The notes: generated by a model from the sequence alone, not told the origin. Numbered from the stretch's first letter, positions 1 to 8,451 are shown. The stretch is 64,000 bases of DNA from JAWXBK01 sp034439975 (GCA_034439975.1 JAWXBK010000064.1:1-64000), one strand, 5' to 3'. A program made the numbers and translations.

Positions 1-219
1 CCGACGCTCGCAACGGGCGGCAGCGGCGACGTGCTGGCCGGCCTCGCGCTCGGATTGATGGCGCAGGGCCTCGATGCGCTCTGGGCGGCGGCCGCCGCCT
101 GCTGGTTCCAGGCGGCGGCGGCGCGTGGCCACGGACCGGGTCTGATTGCCGAAGATTTGGCCGGGGCGGTGCCCGAATCTGTGCGGTATCTTGCGCGGCT
201 CGCGGGCCGGCCGATATAG
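1..219 (+). CDS. nnrD: ADP-dependent NAD(P)H-hydrate dehydratase, C-terminal end (partial)
   Basis: Only the last 72 codons are present, and the gene enters from the left edge in frame 1. The first residues read PTLATGGSGDVLAG, which is the GTGDVLAG-type nucleotide-binding signature near the C-terminus of the YjeF_C/NnrD carbohydrate-kinase-like domain. The enzyme dehydrates damaged NAD(P)H hydrates back to NAD(P)H using ADP, in the cytosol. In many bacteria it is fused to the NnrE epimerase, and the window cannot show whether that holds here. It ends at TAG (217-219) and is followed by an 8-bp hairpin at 288-310. Confidence 0.85.
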   Translation, partial: PTLATGGSGDVLAGLALGLMAQGLDALWAAAAACWFQAAAARGHGPGLIAEDLAGAVPESVRYLARLAGRPI

Positions 220-287
220 GTCCGCGAGCGCCGGCGCCGGCCTGATTTCAGTTGTATCGCAGGGTTCCGTACGTTACATGGCCCGGT

Positions 288-310
288 CCGGGCGTGGGCT
301 CGACGCCCGG
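288..310 (+). terminator. hairpin between nnrD and tRNA-Leu
   Basis: CCGGGCGT and ACGCCCGG form a perfect 8-bp stem around a 7-base loop, 69 bases after the nnrD stop and 10 bases before tRNA-Leu. No U-tract follows (TTAAGC), so it could be a weak or Rho-assisted terminator for nnrD, or structure in the tRNA precursor. Confidence 0.45.
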
Positions 311-320
311 TTAAGCGGCG

Positions 321-405
321 GCGGGCGTGGCGGAACTGGTAGACGCGCCAGATTTAGGTTCTGGTGACGTAAGTCGTGGGGGTTCGAGTCCCTCCGCCCG
401 CACCA
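321..405 (+). tRNA. tRNA-Leu (anticodon UAG)
   Basis: The 85-base gene folds as a class II tRNA. Acceptor arms GCGGGCG (321-327) and CGCCCGC (395-401) pair perfectly. The anticodon stem CCAGA/TCTGG encloses the loop TTTAGGT with anticodon TAG. There is a variable arm and a GGTTCGAGTCC T-arm. ACCA at 402-405 gives the discriminator plus an encoded CCA. It reads CUA-family leucine codons. The position just before tig is common in alphaproteobacteria. Confidence 0.97.
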
Positions 406-483
406 GGTTGCGACTGCTCTTGCCCAATGCTTCCCGACGCAGGAACGCCGCCAGACGCGGCCATAGCTGGATCACGACGGACG

Positions 484-1848
484 ATGAACATGCAGGTAAC
501 AGAGACGAACAATCAGGGTCTGCGGCGCGACTACAAGGTCGTGGTGCCGGCTTCGCAGCTACAGACCGAGATCGCTTCCGAGCTCGCCGAGATGGGCAAG
601 AGCGCGAAGATTCCGGGGTTCCGCCCGGGCAAGATTCCGATGCCGGTGCTCAAGCAGCGCTTCCTCGGCAACATCATGCCGCGCGTTGTCGAGCGCGCGG
701 TCACCGACAGCTCATCGAAGGTGATGAACGAGCGTGGTCTGCGGGCAGCCGGTCAGCCGAAGATCGAGATCGTGTCGTTCCCCGAGGAAGGCGACCTCGA
801 ATACACGATGAGCGTCGATCTGTTTCCCGAGATTCAGCCGGTCGATTTCAAGTCGATCTCGCTCGAGCGCATCGCGGTCGACGTGCCCGACGAAGACATC
901 GAGGAAGAACTGAAGCGCATGGCCTCACGCCAGCGCAATTCCGAGCCGATCGCAACGCCGCGGCCGGCGCAGAAGGAAGACGTCATCGTGATCGATTTCG
1001 TCGGCAAGCTCGATGGCGAACCGTTCGACGGTGGCAGTGCGACCGACCATCATCTGGCGCTCGGTTCCGGGAGTTTCATTCCGGGTTTCGAGGAACAGCT
1101 CATCGGCAAGAATGCGAACGAGCAGGCGGTCGTCGATGTCACATTCCCGGAAGAGTATCCGGCCGAGCATCTCAAGGGTAAGTCGGTCCAGTTCGACGTG
1201 ACGATCAAGGAGATCCGCGAACCCAAGCCGGTCGAGGTGAACGAGGAGCTTGCCAAGTCGTTCGGTCTGGAATCGCTGGACGCGATGCGCAACACGGTGC
1301 GCGAGCATATGGGGCGGGAGTACCGCTCGCTGACGCGCTCAAGGATGAAGCGCCAGCTTCTCGACCAGCTCGCCGAAAAACATAGTTTCGAGCTTCCGGC
1401 CGGTTTGGTCGATTCGGAGTTCGAGGCGATCTGGCGGCAGATCGAGGCCGACCAGAAGGCGGGCCGTCTCGACGCCGAAGACAAGGACAAGACGGAAGAG
1501 CAGCTTCGCAAGGAGTACCGCGACATCGCCGAGCGTCGGGTAAAGCTCGGCCTGCTCCTTTCAGAAGTGGGTCGCGTGAACAATATAGAGGTCTCGCAGG
1601 AGGACCTGACCCGCGCGGTCATGGCCGAGGCAAGGCAGTATCCTGGACAGGAAAAGCAGGTCGTGGAGTATTATCAGCGTCAGCCGCAGGCGCTGGCGCA
1701 GCTTCACGCGCCGCTCTTCGAGGACAAGGTCGTCGACCACATCATCGAGCTGGCCGACGTGAAGGAACGCAAGCTGTCGCCGAAGGAGCTGGTGGCCGAG
1801 TTCGGGGCCGAACCGAAAGAAGAGGGTGGCGAGAACGCCGGCGCGTAA
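484..1848 (+). CDS. tig: trigger factor, ribosome-associated chaperone and peptidyl-prolyl isomerase
   Basis: Trigger factor sits at the ribosomal exit tunnel, shields nascent chains and has FKBP-type prolyl isomerase activity. The 454-residue protein has the three expected parts. The N-terminal ribosome-binding domain carries the L23-docking signature GFRPGKIP near residues 45-52. The middle FKBP-like domain spans about residues 155-240 (DFVGKLDGEPFDGG, FIPGFEEQLIG). The long helical C-terminal domain ends in an acidic tail. I chose ATG at 484 (MNMQVTETN); ATG at 490 gives the equally normal MQVTETN, and the frame is open further upstream only because it runs through tRNA-Leu. clpP follows 54 bases downstream, the usual tig-clpP-clpX-lon order. 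Confidence 0.97.
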   Translation: MNMQVTETNNQGLRRDYKVVVPASQLQTEIASELAEMGKSAKIPGFRPGKIPMPVLKQRFLGNIMPRVVERAVTDSSSKVMNERGLRAAGQPKIEIVSFPEEGDLEYTMSVDLFPEIQPVDFKSISLERIAVDVPDEDIEEELKRMASRQRNSEPIATPRPAQKEDVIVIDFVGKLDGEPFDGGSATDHHLALGSGSFIPGFEEQLIGKNANEQAVVDVTFPEEYPAEHLKGKSVQFDVTIKEIREPKPVEVNEELAKSFGLESLDAMRNTVREHMGREYRSLTRSRMKRQLLDQLAEKHSFELPAGLVDSEFEAIWRQIEADQKAGRLDAEDKDKTEEQLRKEYRDIAERRVKLGLLLSEVGRVNNIEVSQEDLTRAVMAEARQYPGQEKQVVEYYQRQPQALAQLHAPLFEDKVVDHIIELADVKERKLSPKELVAEFGAEPKEEGGENAGA

Positions 1849-1902
1849 GGACGCGAGGCTCCTGACCCGACAAGACGGACGAGAGACTGGAAGGAACGAG
1901 CG

Positions 1903-2544
1903 ATGAGAGACCCGGTCGAACATTATTACAACGCGCTGATCCCGATGGTGGTCGAACAGACCAACCGTGGCGAGCGCGCTTACGACATCTATTCGCGCCT
2001 CCTCAAGGAGCGGATCATCTTCATGGTCGGGCCGGTCAACGATCCGATCTCGAGCCTGGTCTGCGCGCAGCTTCTGTTTCTCGAAGCCGAGAATCCGAAG
2101 AAAGATATCTCGATCTACATCAACTCGCCCGGCGGCGTGGTCAGCTCCGGTTTCGCGATGTACGACACCATGCAGTACATCCGGCCGGACATCTCGACCG
2201 TCTGCATCGGCATGGCTGCCTCGATGGGTTCGCTGCTGCTGACGGCCGGCGCGAAGGGCAAGCGCTTCAGCCTGCCGAACTCGCGAATCATGATCCATCA
2301 GCCCTCAGGCGGTTATCAGGGCCAGGCGACGGACATCGAAATCCATGCGCGGGAGGTCCTGGCGATCAAGGCGCGGCTGCATCAGATGTACTGCCGCCAC
2401 ACCGGCCAGCCGCTCTCCGTCGTCGAGGAATCGATGGAGCGCGATAACTTCATGACGCCGCAGCGCGCCAAGGAGTTTGGACTGATCGACGAGGTCGTCT
2501 CCGAGCGTCCTGATGTCGAGTCGCAGGTTGCGGTATCGGCGTAA
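1903..2544 (+). CDS. clpP: ATP-dependent Clp protease proteolytic subunit
   Basis: Encodes the 213-residue serine peptidase that forms the 14-mer barrel and degrades substrates fed by ClpX or ClpA. The catalytic Ser107 lies in GMAASMGS and His132 in MIHQP; the third triad residue is expected at the Asp of MERDNF. The oxyanion strand INSPGG is present at about residues 73-78. There is only a short N-terminal segment, consistent with a cleaved propeptide. GGAAGGA lies 7 bases before the ATG, a strong ribosome-binding site that fixes the start. The partner unfoldase clpX begins 118 bases downstream. Confidence 0.98.
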   Translation: MRDPVEHYYNALIPMVVEQTNRGERAYDIYSRLLKERIIFMVGPVNDPISSLVCAQLLFLEAENPKKDISIYINSPGGVVSSGFAMYDTMQYIRPDISTVCIGMAASMGSLLLTAGAKGKRFSLPNSRIMIHQPSGGYQGQATDIEIHAREVLAIKARLHQMYCRHTGQPLSVVEESMERDNFMTPQRAKEFGLIDEVVSERPDVESQVAVSA

Positions 2545-2662
2545 AGACCATTGTCACTGCCCGGGAATGGCGGCTTACCGGGCTAATAGGCCATTGTGCG
2601 CCGCCCGAGGCTATGCGTAACATGAATGCCACAGGGATGAATCGTCCACGGAACGGCTCCCG

Positions 2663-3931
2663 ATGAACAAGTCCGGCAGCAGCGACAGCAAGAACACCCT
2701 CTACTGCTCTTTCTGCGGAAAGAGCCAGCATGAGGTGCGTAAGCTCATTGCGGGTCCCACCGTATTCATCTGCGATGAATGCGTTGAACTGTGCATGGAC
2801 ATCATCCGCGAGGAGCACAAGAGCGCGCTGGTCAAGTCGCGCGACGGTGTGCCGACCCCGCGCGACATCTGCAAGGTTTTGGACGATTACGTGATCGGCC
2901 AGGACCATGCCAAGCGCGTCCTCTCGGTCGCGGTCCACAATCACTACAAGCGTCTCGCGCACGGCTCGAAGAGCAACGACGTCGAGCTGGCGAAGTCGAA
3001 CATCCTGCTGGTTGGTCCGACAGGCTGTGGCAAGACGCTACTCGCGCAGACGCTGGCGCGCATCATCGACGTGCCGTTCACGATGGCCGATGCGACGACG
3101 CTTACCGAAGCCGGATATGTCGGCGAGGACGTCGAGAACATCATTCTCAAGCTGCTGCAGGCGGCCGACTACAATGTCGAGCGCGCGCAGCGCGGCATCG
3201 TCTATATCGACGAGGTCGACAAGATCAGCCGCAAGTCCGACAACCCGTCGATCACGCGCGACGTGTCGGGCGAAGGCGTGCAGCAGGCGCTGCTCAAGAT
3301 CATGGAAGGCACGGTCGCTTCGGTCCCGCCCCAGGGCGGGCGCAAGCATCCGCAGCAGGAGTTCCTCCAGGTCGACACGACGAACATCCTGTTTATCTGC
3401 GGGGGTGCCTTCTCGGGTCTGGAGAAGATCATCAGCGCGCGCGGCAATACAGCGGCATCGATCGGCTTCGGCGCCGACGTGCGCGCACCCGACGAACGTT
3501 CGACGGGGGCCGTGCTTAAAGAAGTCGAGCCCGAAGACCTGCTCAAGTTCGGCCTGATCCCGGAATTCATCGGCCGTCTGCCGGTGGTGGCGACCCTCGA
3601 GGATCTGGACGAGGGTGCGCTGGTCGAGATTCTCACCCGTCCGAAGAACGCCCTGGTCAAGCAATATCAGCGGCTGTTCGAGATGGACGACATCCGCCTC
3701 AAGTTCACCGACGAGGCGATGGGCAGCATCGCGAAGCGGGCAATTTTGCGCAAAACCGGTGCGCGCGGCCTGCGATCGATCATGGAAGGTATCCTGCTCG
3801 AGCCGATGTTCGACCTGCCGGGCCTCGATGGGGTGGAGGAGATCGTCATTGGCAAAGAGGTGGTCGAGGGGCAGGCGACGCCGCTCTACATCTATGCCGA
3901 ACGACGCGAGGACGCCGGCACGGGCGCCTGA
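2663..3931 (+). CDS. clpX: ClpX, ATP-dependent unfoldase of the ClpXP protease
   Basis: AAA+ unfoldase that recognises tagged substrates and threads them into ClpP. The N-terminal zinc-binding domain has Cys15, Cys18, Cys37 and Cys40. The AAA+ module has Walker A GPTGCGKT at about residues 118-125 and Walker B IVYIDEVDK near residues 180-187. The ClpP-docking loop (IGF type) is present as SIGFGAD, followed by the sensor and small AAA domain (GARGLRSIMEGILLEPMF). The length of 422 residues is standard. The start ATG gives MNKSGSSDSKNTLYCSFC, as in relatives. In alphaproteobacteria ClpXP also degrades cell-cycle regulators such as CtrA; whether that applies here is inference from the family. 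Confidence 0.98.
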   Translation: MNKSGSSDSKNTLYCSFCGKSQHEVRKLIAGPTVFICDECVELCMDIIREEHKSALVKSRDGVPTPRDICKVLDDYVIGQDHAKRVLSVAVHNHYKRLAHGSKSNDVELAKSNILLVGPTGCGKTLLAQTLARIIDVPFTMADATTLTEAGYVGEDVENIILKLLQAADYNVERAQRGIVYIDEVDKISRKSDNPSITRDVSGEGVQQALLKIMEGTVASVPPQGGRKHPQQEFLQVDTTNILFICGGAFSGLEKIISARGNTAASIGFGADVRAPDERSTGAVLKEVEPEDLLKFGLIPEFIGRLPVVATLEDLDEGALVEILTRPKNALVKQYQRLFEMDDIRLKFTDEAMGSIAKRAILRKTGARGLRSIMEGILLEPMFDLPGLDGVEEIVIGKEVVEGQATPLYIYAERREDAGTGA

Positions 3932-3938
3932 CCGTCCC

Positions 3939-3969
3939 CTTGAACGGGGTCTCTCAGTGATTATTTGGG
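3939..3969 (+). promoter_or_regulatory. candidate heat-shock (sigma-32-type) promoter for lon
   Basis: CTTGAA begins at 3939, and 17 bases after CTTG comes ATTATTTGGG (3960-3969). From memory, the alphaproteobacterial RpoH pattern is about CTTG-N17-CYTATNTNNG; the only mismatch is the first C of the -10 box. It lies about 63 bases before the lon start, and lon is a classic heat-shock gene. This is a pattern match only. Confidence 0.5.
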
Positions 3970-4031
3970 GAGACACATAACAGCGGCCGCCGGTAAAAGT
4001 TCCGTCGGCGCGCTCTTACCGACGAGGACCT

Positions 4032-6443
4032 ATGACAGACGAAAAACGTGGCCAGGTGTTGCCGGTCCTTCCCCTTCGGGACATCGTGGTCTTTCCGCAT
4101 ATGATCGTGCCGCTCTTCGTAGGGCGCGAGAAGTCGGTCCGTGCGCTTGAAGAAGTGACGCGAGACGACAAGCAGATCCTGCTGGTCACCCAGAAGGATG
4201 CCGCCCAGGACGATCCGAAGTCCGACGAGATCTATACCGTCGGGACGGTCGGCACTGTGCTGCAGCTTCTTAAGCTGCCGGACGACACCGTGAAGGTGCT
4301 CGTGGAAGGCACGGCGCGTGCGCGCATCCTCAAATACACCGCGAACGAAGATTTCTTCGAAGCCGAGATCGAGCTGTTCGAAGACCAGGTGCCGGACCCG
4401 AAAGAGGTCGAGGCGCTGGCGCGAACCGTCGTCTCGCAGTTCGAGCAGTACATCAAGCTCAACAAGAAGGTACCGCCCGAGGTGCTGGTCTCGATCAATC
4501 AGATCGAGGAGCCGAGCAAGCTCGCCGATACCGTGGCCTCGCATCTCGGCCTCAAGATCGCCGACAAACAGGAGCTCCTGGAGATCAATTCGGTCGCCGA
4601 GCGGCTGGAGCGGATCTATGCCTTCATGGAGGCGGAGATCGGGGTGCTGCAGGTGGAGAAGCGCATCCGCAGCCGAGTGAAGCGGCAGATGGAGAAGACG
4701 CAGCGCGAGTACTATCTCAACGAGCAGCTCAAGGCGATCCAGAAGGAACTCGGCGACGGCGAAGACGGCCGCGACGAGTTGGCCGAGCTCGAAGAGAAGA
4801 TCAAGAAGACCAAGCTGAGCAAGGAAGCGCGCGAGAAGGCGATGGGCGAGTTGAAGAAGCTGCGCTCCATGAGCCCGATGTCGGCCGAGTCGACGGTCGT
4901 GCGCAACTATCTCGACTGGATTCTTTCTATTCCGTGGAAGAAGCCGAGCAAGATCAAGAAGGACATCCGGCTCGCCAAGAAGGTGCTCGATGACGACCAT
5001 TTTGGCTTGGAGAAGGTCAAGGATCGGATCCTTGAGTATCTCGCCGTGCAGCAGCGGATGAACAAGATCAAGGGCCCGATCCTCTGCCTCGTCGGCCCGC
5101 CCGGCGTCGGCAAGACCTCGCTCGGCAAGTCGGTCGCGAAGGCGACCGGGCGTAATTTCGTGCGCATGTCGCTGGGCGGCGTGCGCGACGAAGCCGAAGT
5201 ACGCGGCCATCGCCGGACCTATATCGGCTCTATGCCGGGCAAGGTGATCCAGGGCATGAAGAAGGCGAAGTCCTCGAACCCGCTGTTCCTCCTCGACGAG
5301 GTGGACAAGCTCGGTCAGGACTGGCGCGGCGATCCGTCGTCCGCGTTGCTCGAGGTGCTCGATCCGGAACAGAACAACGCATTCCAGGATCACTATCTTG
5401 AAGTCGATTACGATCTTTCCGACGTGATGTTCCTCACGACGGCGAACACGCTGCGCATGCCGCAGCCGCTGCTCGACCGCATGGAGATCATCCGCATCCC
5501 CGGTTACACCGAGGATGAGAAGGTCGAGATCGCACAGCGCCATCTGATCCCGAAGCAGATGACCGAACACGGCCTGAAGAAGGGCGAGTGGTCGATGTCG
5601 GAAGACGCGTTGCGCGACCTGATCCGCTACTACACGCGCGAGGCCGGCGTTCGGAACCTCGAGCGCGAGGTGGCGAATCTGACCCGGAAGGCGGTCAAGG
5701 AACTGCTGATGCACCGGATCGAGAAGGTCACCGTGACCCGCCGGAATCTGGGCAAATTCGCCGGCGTCAAACGCTACCGGTTCGGCGAGCTTGAGAATGA
5801 GGACATGGTCGGCATGACCACGGGCCTTGCCTGGACCGAGGTCGGCGGCGAAATCCTGACGATCGAGGCGGTCACCCTGCCCGGCAAGGGCAAGGTCATC
5901 GCGACCGGCAAACTCGGCGACGTGATGAAAGAGTCGGTGCAGGCCGCAGAGAGCTACGTGAAGGCGCGTGCCGCTGCGTTCGGCATCAAGCCGACGATCT
6001 TCGAGCGCAAGGACATCCATGTCCACGTGCCCGAAGGTGCGACGCCGAAGGACGGTCCATCCGCCGGTGTTGCGATGCTCACGTCGATCGTATCGGTGCT
6101 CACCGGTGTGCCGGTGCGTCGCGACGTTGCGATGACCGGCGAGATCACGTTGCGCGGTCGCGTGCTGCCGATCGGCGGGCTCAAGGAAAAACTGCTGGCG
6201 GCACATCGTGCCGGCATCAAAATCGTTCTGATCCCGGCCGACAACGAAAAGGATCTCGCCGAGATCCCGGAGAACGTTAAACGCGGTCTCAAGATCGTTC
6301 CGGTCGCGTCCGTGGAGGACGTCCTGAAGAACGCGCTGGTGAGCCCGCTCACGGCGATCGAATGGACCGATGTCGACGACGTCGCCAAGATCGAGAAGGA
6401 CGACTCGGCGGATAAGGATCGGGCTCAGCTCGTAACCCACTGA
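4032..6443 (+). CDS. lon: Lon ATP-dependent serine protease
   Basis: Cytosolic hexameric AAA+ protease that removes misfolded and regulatory proteins. The 803-residue protein has an N-terminal LON substrate-binding domain (VLPLRDIVVFPHM, residues 10-22), a coiled region, an AAA+ domain with Walker A GPPGVGKTS at about residue 355, Walker B PLFLLDEVDK, and a C-terminal protease domain. The catalytic Ser677 lies in PKDGPSAG. Lys720 lies 43 residues later in IGGLKEKLLAAHR, the spacing seen in the E. coli Ser-Lys dyad. GAGG lies 5 bases before the ATG. A candidate heat-shock promoter precedes the gene and a 10-bp hairpin follows it. Confidence 0.98.
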   Translation: MTDEKRGQVLPVLPLRDIVVFPHMIVPLFVGREKSVRALEEVTRDDKQILLVTQKDAAQDDPKSDEIYTVGTVGTVLQLLKLPDDTVKVLVEGTARARILKYTANEDFFEAEIELFEDQVPDPKEVEALARTVVSQFEQYIKLNKKVPPEVLVSINQIEEPSKLADTVASHLGLKIADKQELLEINSVAERLERIYAFMEAEIGVLQVEKRIRSRVKRQMEKTQREYYLNEQLKAIQKELGDGEDGRDELAELEEKIKKTKLSKEAREKAMGELKKLRSMSPMSAESTVVRNYLDWILSIPWKKPSKIKKDIRLAKKVLDDDHFGLEKVKDRILEYLAVQQRMNKIKGPILCLVGPPGVGKTSLGKSVAKATGRNFVRMSLGGVRDEAEVRGHRRTYIGSMPGKVIQGMKKAKSSNPLFLLDEVDKLGQDWRGDPSSALLEVLDPEQNNAFQDHYLEVDYDLSDVMFLTTANTLRMPQPLLDRMEIIRIPGYTEDEKVEIAQRHLIPKQMTEHGLKKGEWSMSEDALRDLIRYYTREAGVRNLEREVANLTRKAVKELLMHRIEKVTVTRRNLGKFAGVKRYRFGELENEDMVGMTTGLAWTEVGGEILTIEAVTLPGKGKVIATGKLGDVMKESVQAAESYVKARAAAFGIKPTIFERKDIHVHVPEGATPKDGPSAGVAMLTSIVSVLTGVPVRRDVAMTGEITLRGRVLPIGGLKEKLLAAHRAGIKIVLIPADNEKDLAEIPENVKRGLKIVPVASVEDVLKNALVSPLTAIEWTDVDDVAKIEKDDSADKDRAQLVTH

Positions 6444-6451
6444 TGTTCATG

Positions 6452-6477
6452 CGGCCGCGACCTCCGAGTCGCGGCCG
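6452..6477 (+). terminator. hairpin after lon
   Basis: CGGCCGCGAC and GTCGCGGCCG form a perfect 10-bp GC-rich stem with a 6-base loop (CTCCGA), starting 8 bases after the lon stop. The following bases (TCAGAACC) lack a U-tract, but stem strength and position fit a terminator separating lon from hupB. Confidence 0.6.
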
Positions 6478-6518
6478 TCAGAACCGCTGAAATGCCCAGA
6501 AAATCAGCCGTTCCTCGA

Positions 6519-6548
6519 TTGACGGGGCCGGAAACGGCGATCTACAAT
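6519..6548 (+). promoter_or_regulatory. sigma-70-type promoter for hupB
   Basis: TTGACG (6519-6524) and TACAAT (6543-6548) are separated by 18 bases. They match the TTGACA and TATAAT consensus at five of six positions each. It lies between the lon hairpin and hupB, giving a leader of roughly 58 bases. Confidence 0.72.
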
Positions 6549-6613
6549 TTTCGTCCCGCACCGGATCCCATACCCGTTGCAGAGGCTTTCCGACCGAGAG
6601 GGGGGTTAATCAC

Positions 6614-6886
6614 GTGAACAAGAACGATCTCATAGGTGTCGTCGCGACCGAAACAGGTCTCTCAAAGAGCGACGCTACCAAAGCGGTAGATTGCGTCTTC
6701 GATTCCATCACCGCCTCGTTGAAGAAGGGCACTGAAGTTCGTCTGGTGGGTTTCGGCACATTCGCAGTAGCCAAGCGCGCGGCCAGCAAGGGCCGCAATC
6801 CGCGCACGGGCGATCCGATCGACATTCCGGCCTCAAAGCAGCCCAAGTTCAAAGCTGGCAAGGCGCTCAAGGACGCTGTTAACTAA
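6614..6886 (+). CDS. hupB: DNA-binding protein HU
   Basis: Small basic nucleoid protein of 90 residues that bends and compacts DNA as a dimer. The HU/IHF fold is clear: N-terminal helices (MNKNDLIGVVATETGLSKSDATKAVD), the turn VRLVGFGTF, and the DNA-intercalating arm GRNPRTGDPIDIPASKQPKFKAGKAL read in pieces, with the Pro at the arm tip typical of the family. The start codon is GTG with a strong AGGGGGG site 6-12 bases upstream. The arm sequence and the lon-hupB adjacency favour HU over IHF. The gene has its own promoter and a very stable UUCG hairpin after it, so it is probably transcribed alone at high level. Confidence 0.96.
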   Translation: MNKNDLIGVVATETGLSKSDATKAVDCVFDSITASLKKGTEVRLVGFGTFAVAKRAASKGRNPRTGDPIDIPASKQPKFKAGKALKDAVN

Positions 6887-6909
6887 TTTCCATGTCGTAC
6901 GGGATCGCT

Positions 6910-6935
6910 GACCGGCCGCCTTCGGGCGGCCGGTC
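6910..6935 (+). terminator. hupB terminator with UUCG tetraloop
   Basis: GACCGGCCGCC and GGCGGCCGGTC form a perfect 11-bp stem closed by the extra-stable TTCG tetraloop, 23 bases after the hupB stop. The tail GCATTTCGG is only slightly T-rich. Confidence 0.8.
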
Positions 6936-7038
6936 GCATTTCGGGGGTTCGCCTGTTGCGGCGGTGCATCCCCGATGCGCGGCACGGCGCAATCTTGTTC
7001 GCACAAGCGTTTCGTCGCACGATGTACGCACCAGGCAG

Positions 7039-7114
7039 GGGCGATTAGCTCAGTTGGTAGAGCATCTCGTTTACACCGAGAGGGTCGGCGGTTCGAGCCC
7101 GTCATCGCCCACCA
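7039..7114 (+). tRNA. tRNA-Val (anticodon UAC)
   Basis: A 76-base gene with acceptor arms GGGCGAT (7039-7045) and ATCGCCC (7104-7110). The D arm is GCTCAGTTGGTAGAGC. The anticodon stem TCTCG/CGAGA encloses TTTACAC with anticodon TAC, and the T arm GGTTCGAGCCC is intact. ACCA is encoded at 7111-7114. It reads GUA and, by wobble, other valine codons. Confidence 0.97.
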
Positions 7115-7212
7115 GCCCGCCACCCGTGCCGTCATCCACCGCGCATCGTTGCACGCATTCGGCCCCTTGCGGGCAAAGGCCGGCATTCCGCCGGTCGCGC
7201 GCGGTGTGGCGC

Positions 7213-7241
7213 TTGACAGTACCGGGACCGGCCAGTACATG
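7213..7241 (+). promoter_or_regulatory. candidate promoter for tRNA-Asp
   Basis: A perfect TTGACA -35 element (7213-7218) is followed after 17 bases by TACATG (7236-7241), a poor -10 element. The expected start point lies about 20 bases before the tRNA. The perfect -35 and its position make it the best candidate in this gap. Confidence 0.5.
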
Positions 7242-7267
7242 AGGCGCCTTCGCCTTACAGGGGTTGC

Positions 7268-7344
<77 letters not shown>

Positions 7345-7432
7345 TTTCTCTTCACTCCGAATCCGTGGCCATCAGGTCGCGGCCAGGCGATCCACCAAAG
7401 GATGTTTGCCAGACCGATCGGACGGCTGTTTT

Positions 7433-7455
7433 GCCGCTGCGTTCGGCGCTTTTTT
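7433..7455 (+). terminator. candidate terminator after tRNA-Asp
   Basis: A short hairpin GCCG-CTGCGTT-CGGC (7433-7447) runs into GC and then six T residues (7450-7455), 89 bases after tRNA-Asp. The stem is short, but this is one of the few clear T-runs in the window and it separates the tRNA from the nuo operon. Confidence 0.4.
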
Positions 7456-7492
7456 GAGGCGCTTGCCTCTTTCGCCCTGTGCACCGCGCCAC

Positions 7493-7498
7493 TATAGT
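7493..7498 (+). promoter_or_regulatory. possible -10 element of the nuo operon
   Basis: TATAGT (five of six to TATAAT) lies 70 bases before the nuoA start and downstream of the tRNA-Asp terminator candidate. No good -35 hexamer is found at 16-18 bases upstream, so the call is tentative. The operon needs a promoter in the 223-base gap 7345-7567, and this is the most plausible element in it. Confidence 0.3.
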
Positions 7499-7567
7499 GT
7501 GCGCGCTCGAATCCGGGCCCACGGTACGCAGTTACGGGCGCGGCAATCGCGCGAGGATTTGTCCCGA

Positions 7568-7933
7568 ATGGAAACCCTGCTCCGGGAATATCTGCCGATC
7601 CTGATCTTTCTGGGAATTGCGGTGGGAATTGCGGCTGCCGCCGTGATCGCCTCGCTCCTGGTGGTGAAGCAGAATCCCGATCCTCAGAAACTGTCGCCCT
7701 ACGAATGCGGCTTCGACGCGTTCGACGATGCGCGTGGCCGCTTCGACGTGCGCTTCTATCTGGTCAGCCTGCTGTTCATTATCTTCGATCTCGAGGTGGC
7801 GTTCCTGTTTCCCTGGGCGATTTCGCTCGGCGATATCGGGGTATTCGGCTTCTGGTCGATGATGATCTTCCTCGGTGTGCTGACTGTCGGCTTCGCCTAT
7901 GAGTGGCGCAAGGGAGCCCTGGAATGGGAGTGA
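7568..7933 (+). CDS. nuoA: NADH-quinone oxidoreductase subunit A
   Basis: Small membrane subunit of proton-pumping complex I, located near the junction with the peripheral arm. The 121-residue protein has three membrane segments at about residues 9-31, 63-85 and 90-112. The conserved loop KLSPYECGFDAFDDARGRFDVRF carries the Cys and acidic residues near the quinone site. I chose ATG at 7568 because METLLREYLPIL matches the normal N-terminus and length; the open frame further upstream crosses tRNA-Asp. First gene of the operon. Its stop overlaps the nuoB start region by 10 bases. Confidence 0.96.
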   Translation: METLLREYLPILIFLGIAVGIAAAAVIASLLVVKQNPDPQKLSPYECGFDAFDDARGRFDVRFYLVSLLFIIFDLEVAFLFPWAISLGDIGVFGFWSMMIFLGVLTVGFAYEWRKGALEWE

Positions 7934-8451
7934 CCGCCAATATCGCGAACCCGTCTCGCGACCAGGTCGCGAAGGCGGTCGCGGACGAGCTGTCGGACAA
8001 GGGGTTCGTCGTTTCCCAGCTCGACAAGCTGGTCAACTGGGCGCGCACCGGGTCGCTCTGGCCGATGACGTTCGGGCTTGCCTGCTGCGCGGTCGAGATG
8101 ATGCATGCCTATATGGCGCGCTATGACCTCGACCGGTTCGGTGTCGTTCCGCGCGGCAGCCCGCGCCAGTCCGACGTGATGATCGTCGCCGGTACGCTGT
8201 GCAACAAGATGGCGCCGGCCTTGCGCAAGGTCTACGACCAGATGGCCGAGCCGCGCTGGGTGATCTCGATGGGCTCCTGCGCCAATGGCGGCGGCTATTA
8301 CCATTATTCCTATTCGGTGGTGCGGGGCTGCGACCGGATCGTGCCGGTCGACATCTATGTGCCCGGCTGTCCGCCGACCGCCGAGGCGCTGGTTTACGGC
8401 ATTCTGCAGCTGCAGAAAAAGATCCGCCGCACCGGCACGATCGCGCGTTAG
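7924..8451 (+). CDS. nuoB: NADH-quinone oxidoreductase subunit B
   Basis: Peripheral-arm subunit that holds iron-sulfur cluster N2, the last electron donor to ubiquinone. The four ligands are visible: the adjacent pair Cys54-Cys55 in GLACCAVEMMH, Cys119 in MGSCANGGG, and Cys149 in VPGCPPTAEAL. Length is 175 residues from ATG 7924 (MGVTANIAN). This start overlaps the end of nuoA by 10 bases, which suggests translational coupling. Confidence 0.97.
   Translation: MGVTANIANPSRDQVAKAVADELSDKGFVVSQLDKLVNWARTGSLWPMTFGLACCAVEMMHAYMARYDLDRFGVVPRGSPRQSDVMIVAGTLCNKMAPALRKVYDQMAEPRWVISMGSCANGGGYYHYSYSVVRGCDRIVPVDIYVPGCPPTAEALVYGILQLQKKIRRTGTIAR

Noticed and set aside
376..483. Upstream extension of tig overlapping tRNA-Leu
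   Set aside because: The frame starts inside the tRNA. Family alignment from memory places the N-terminus at MNMQVTE or MQVTE.
3954..6440. 828-codon open frame antisense to lon
   Set aside because: It mirrors lon, whose full motif set and normal length are certain. Long antisense frames are expected in GC-rich genes with strong third-position bias, and the translation shows no domain I recognise.
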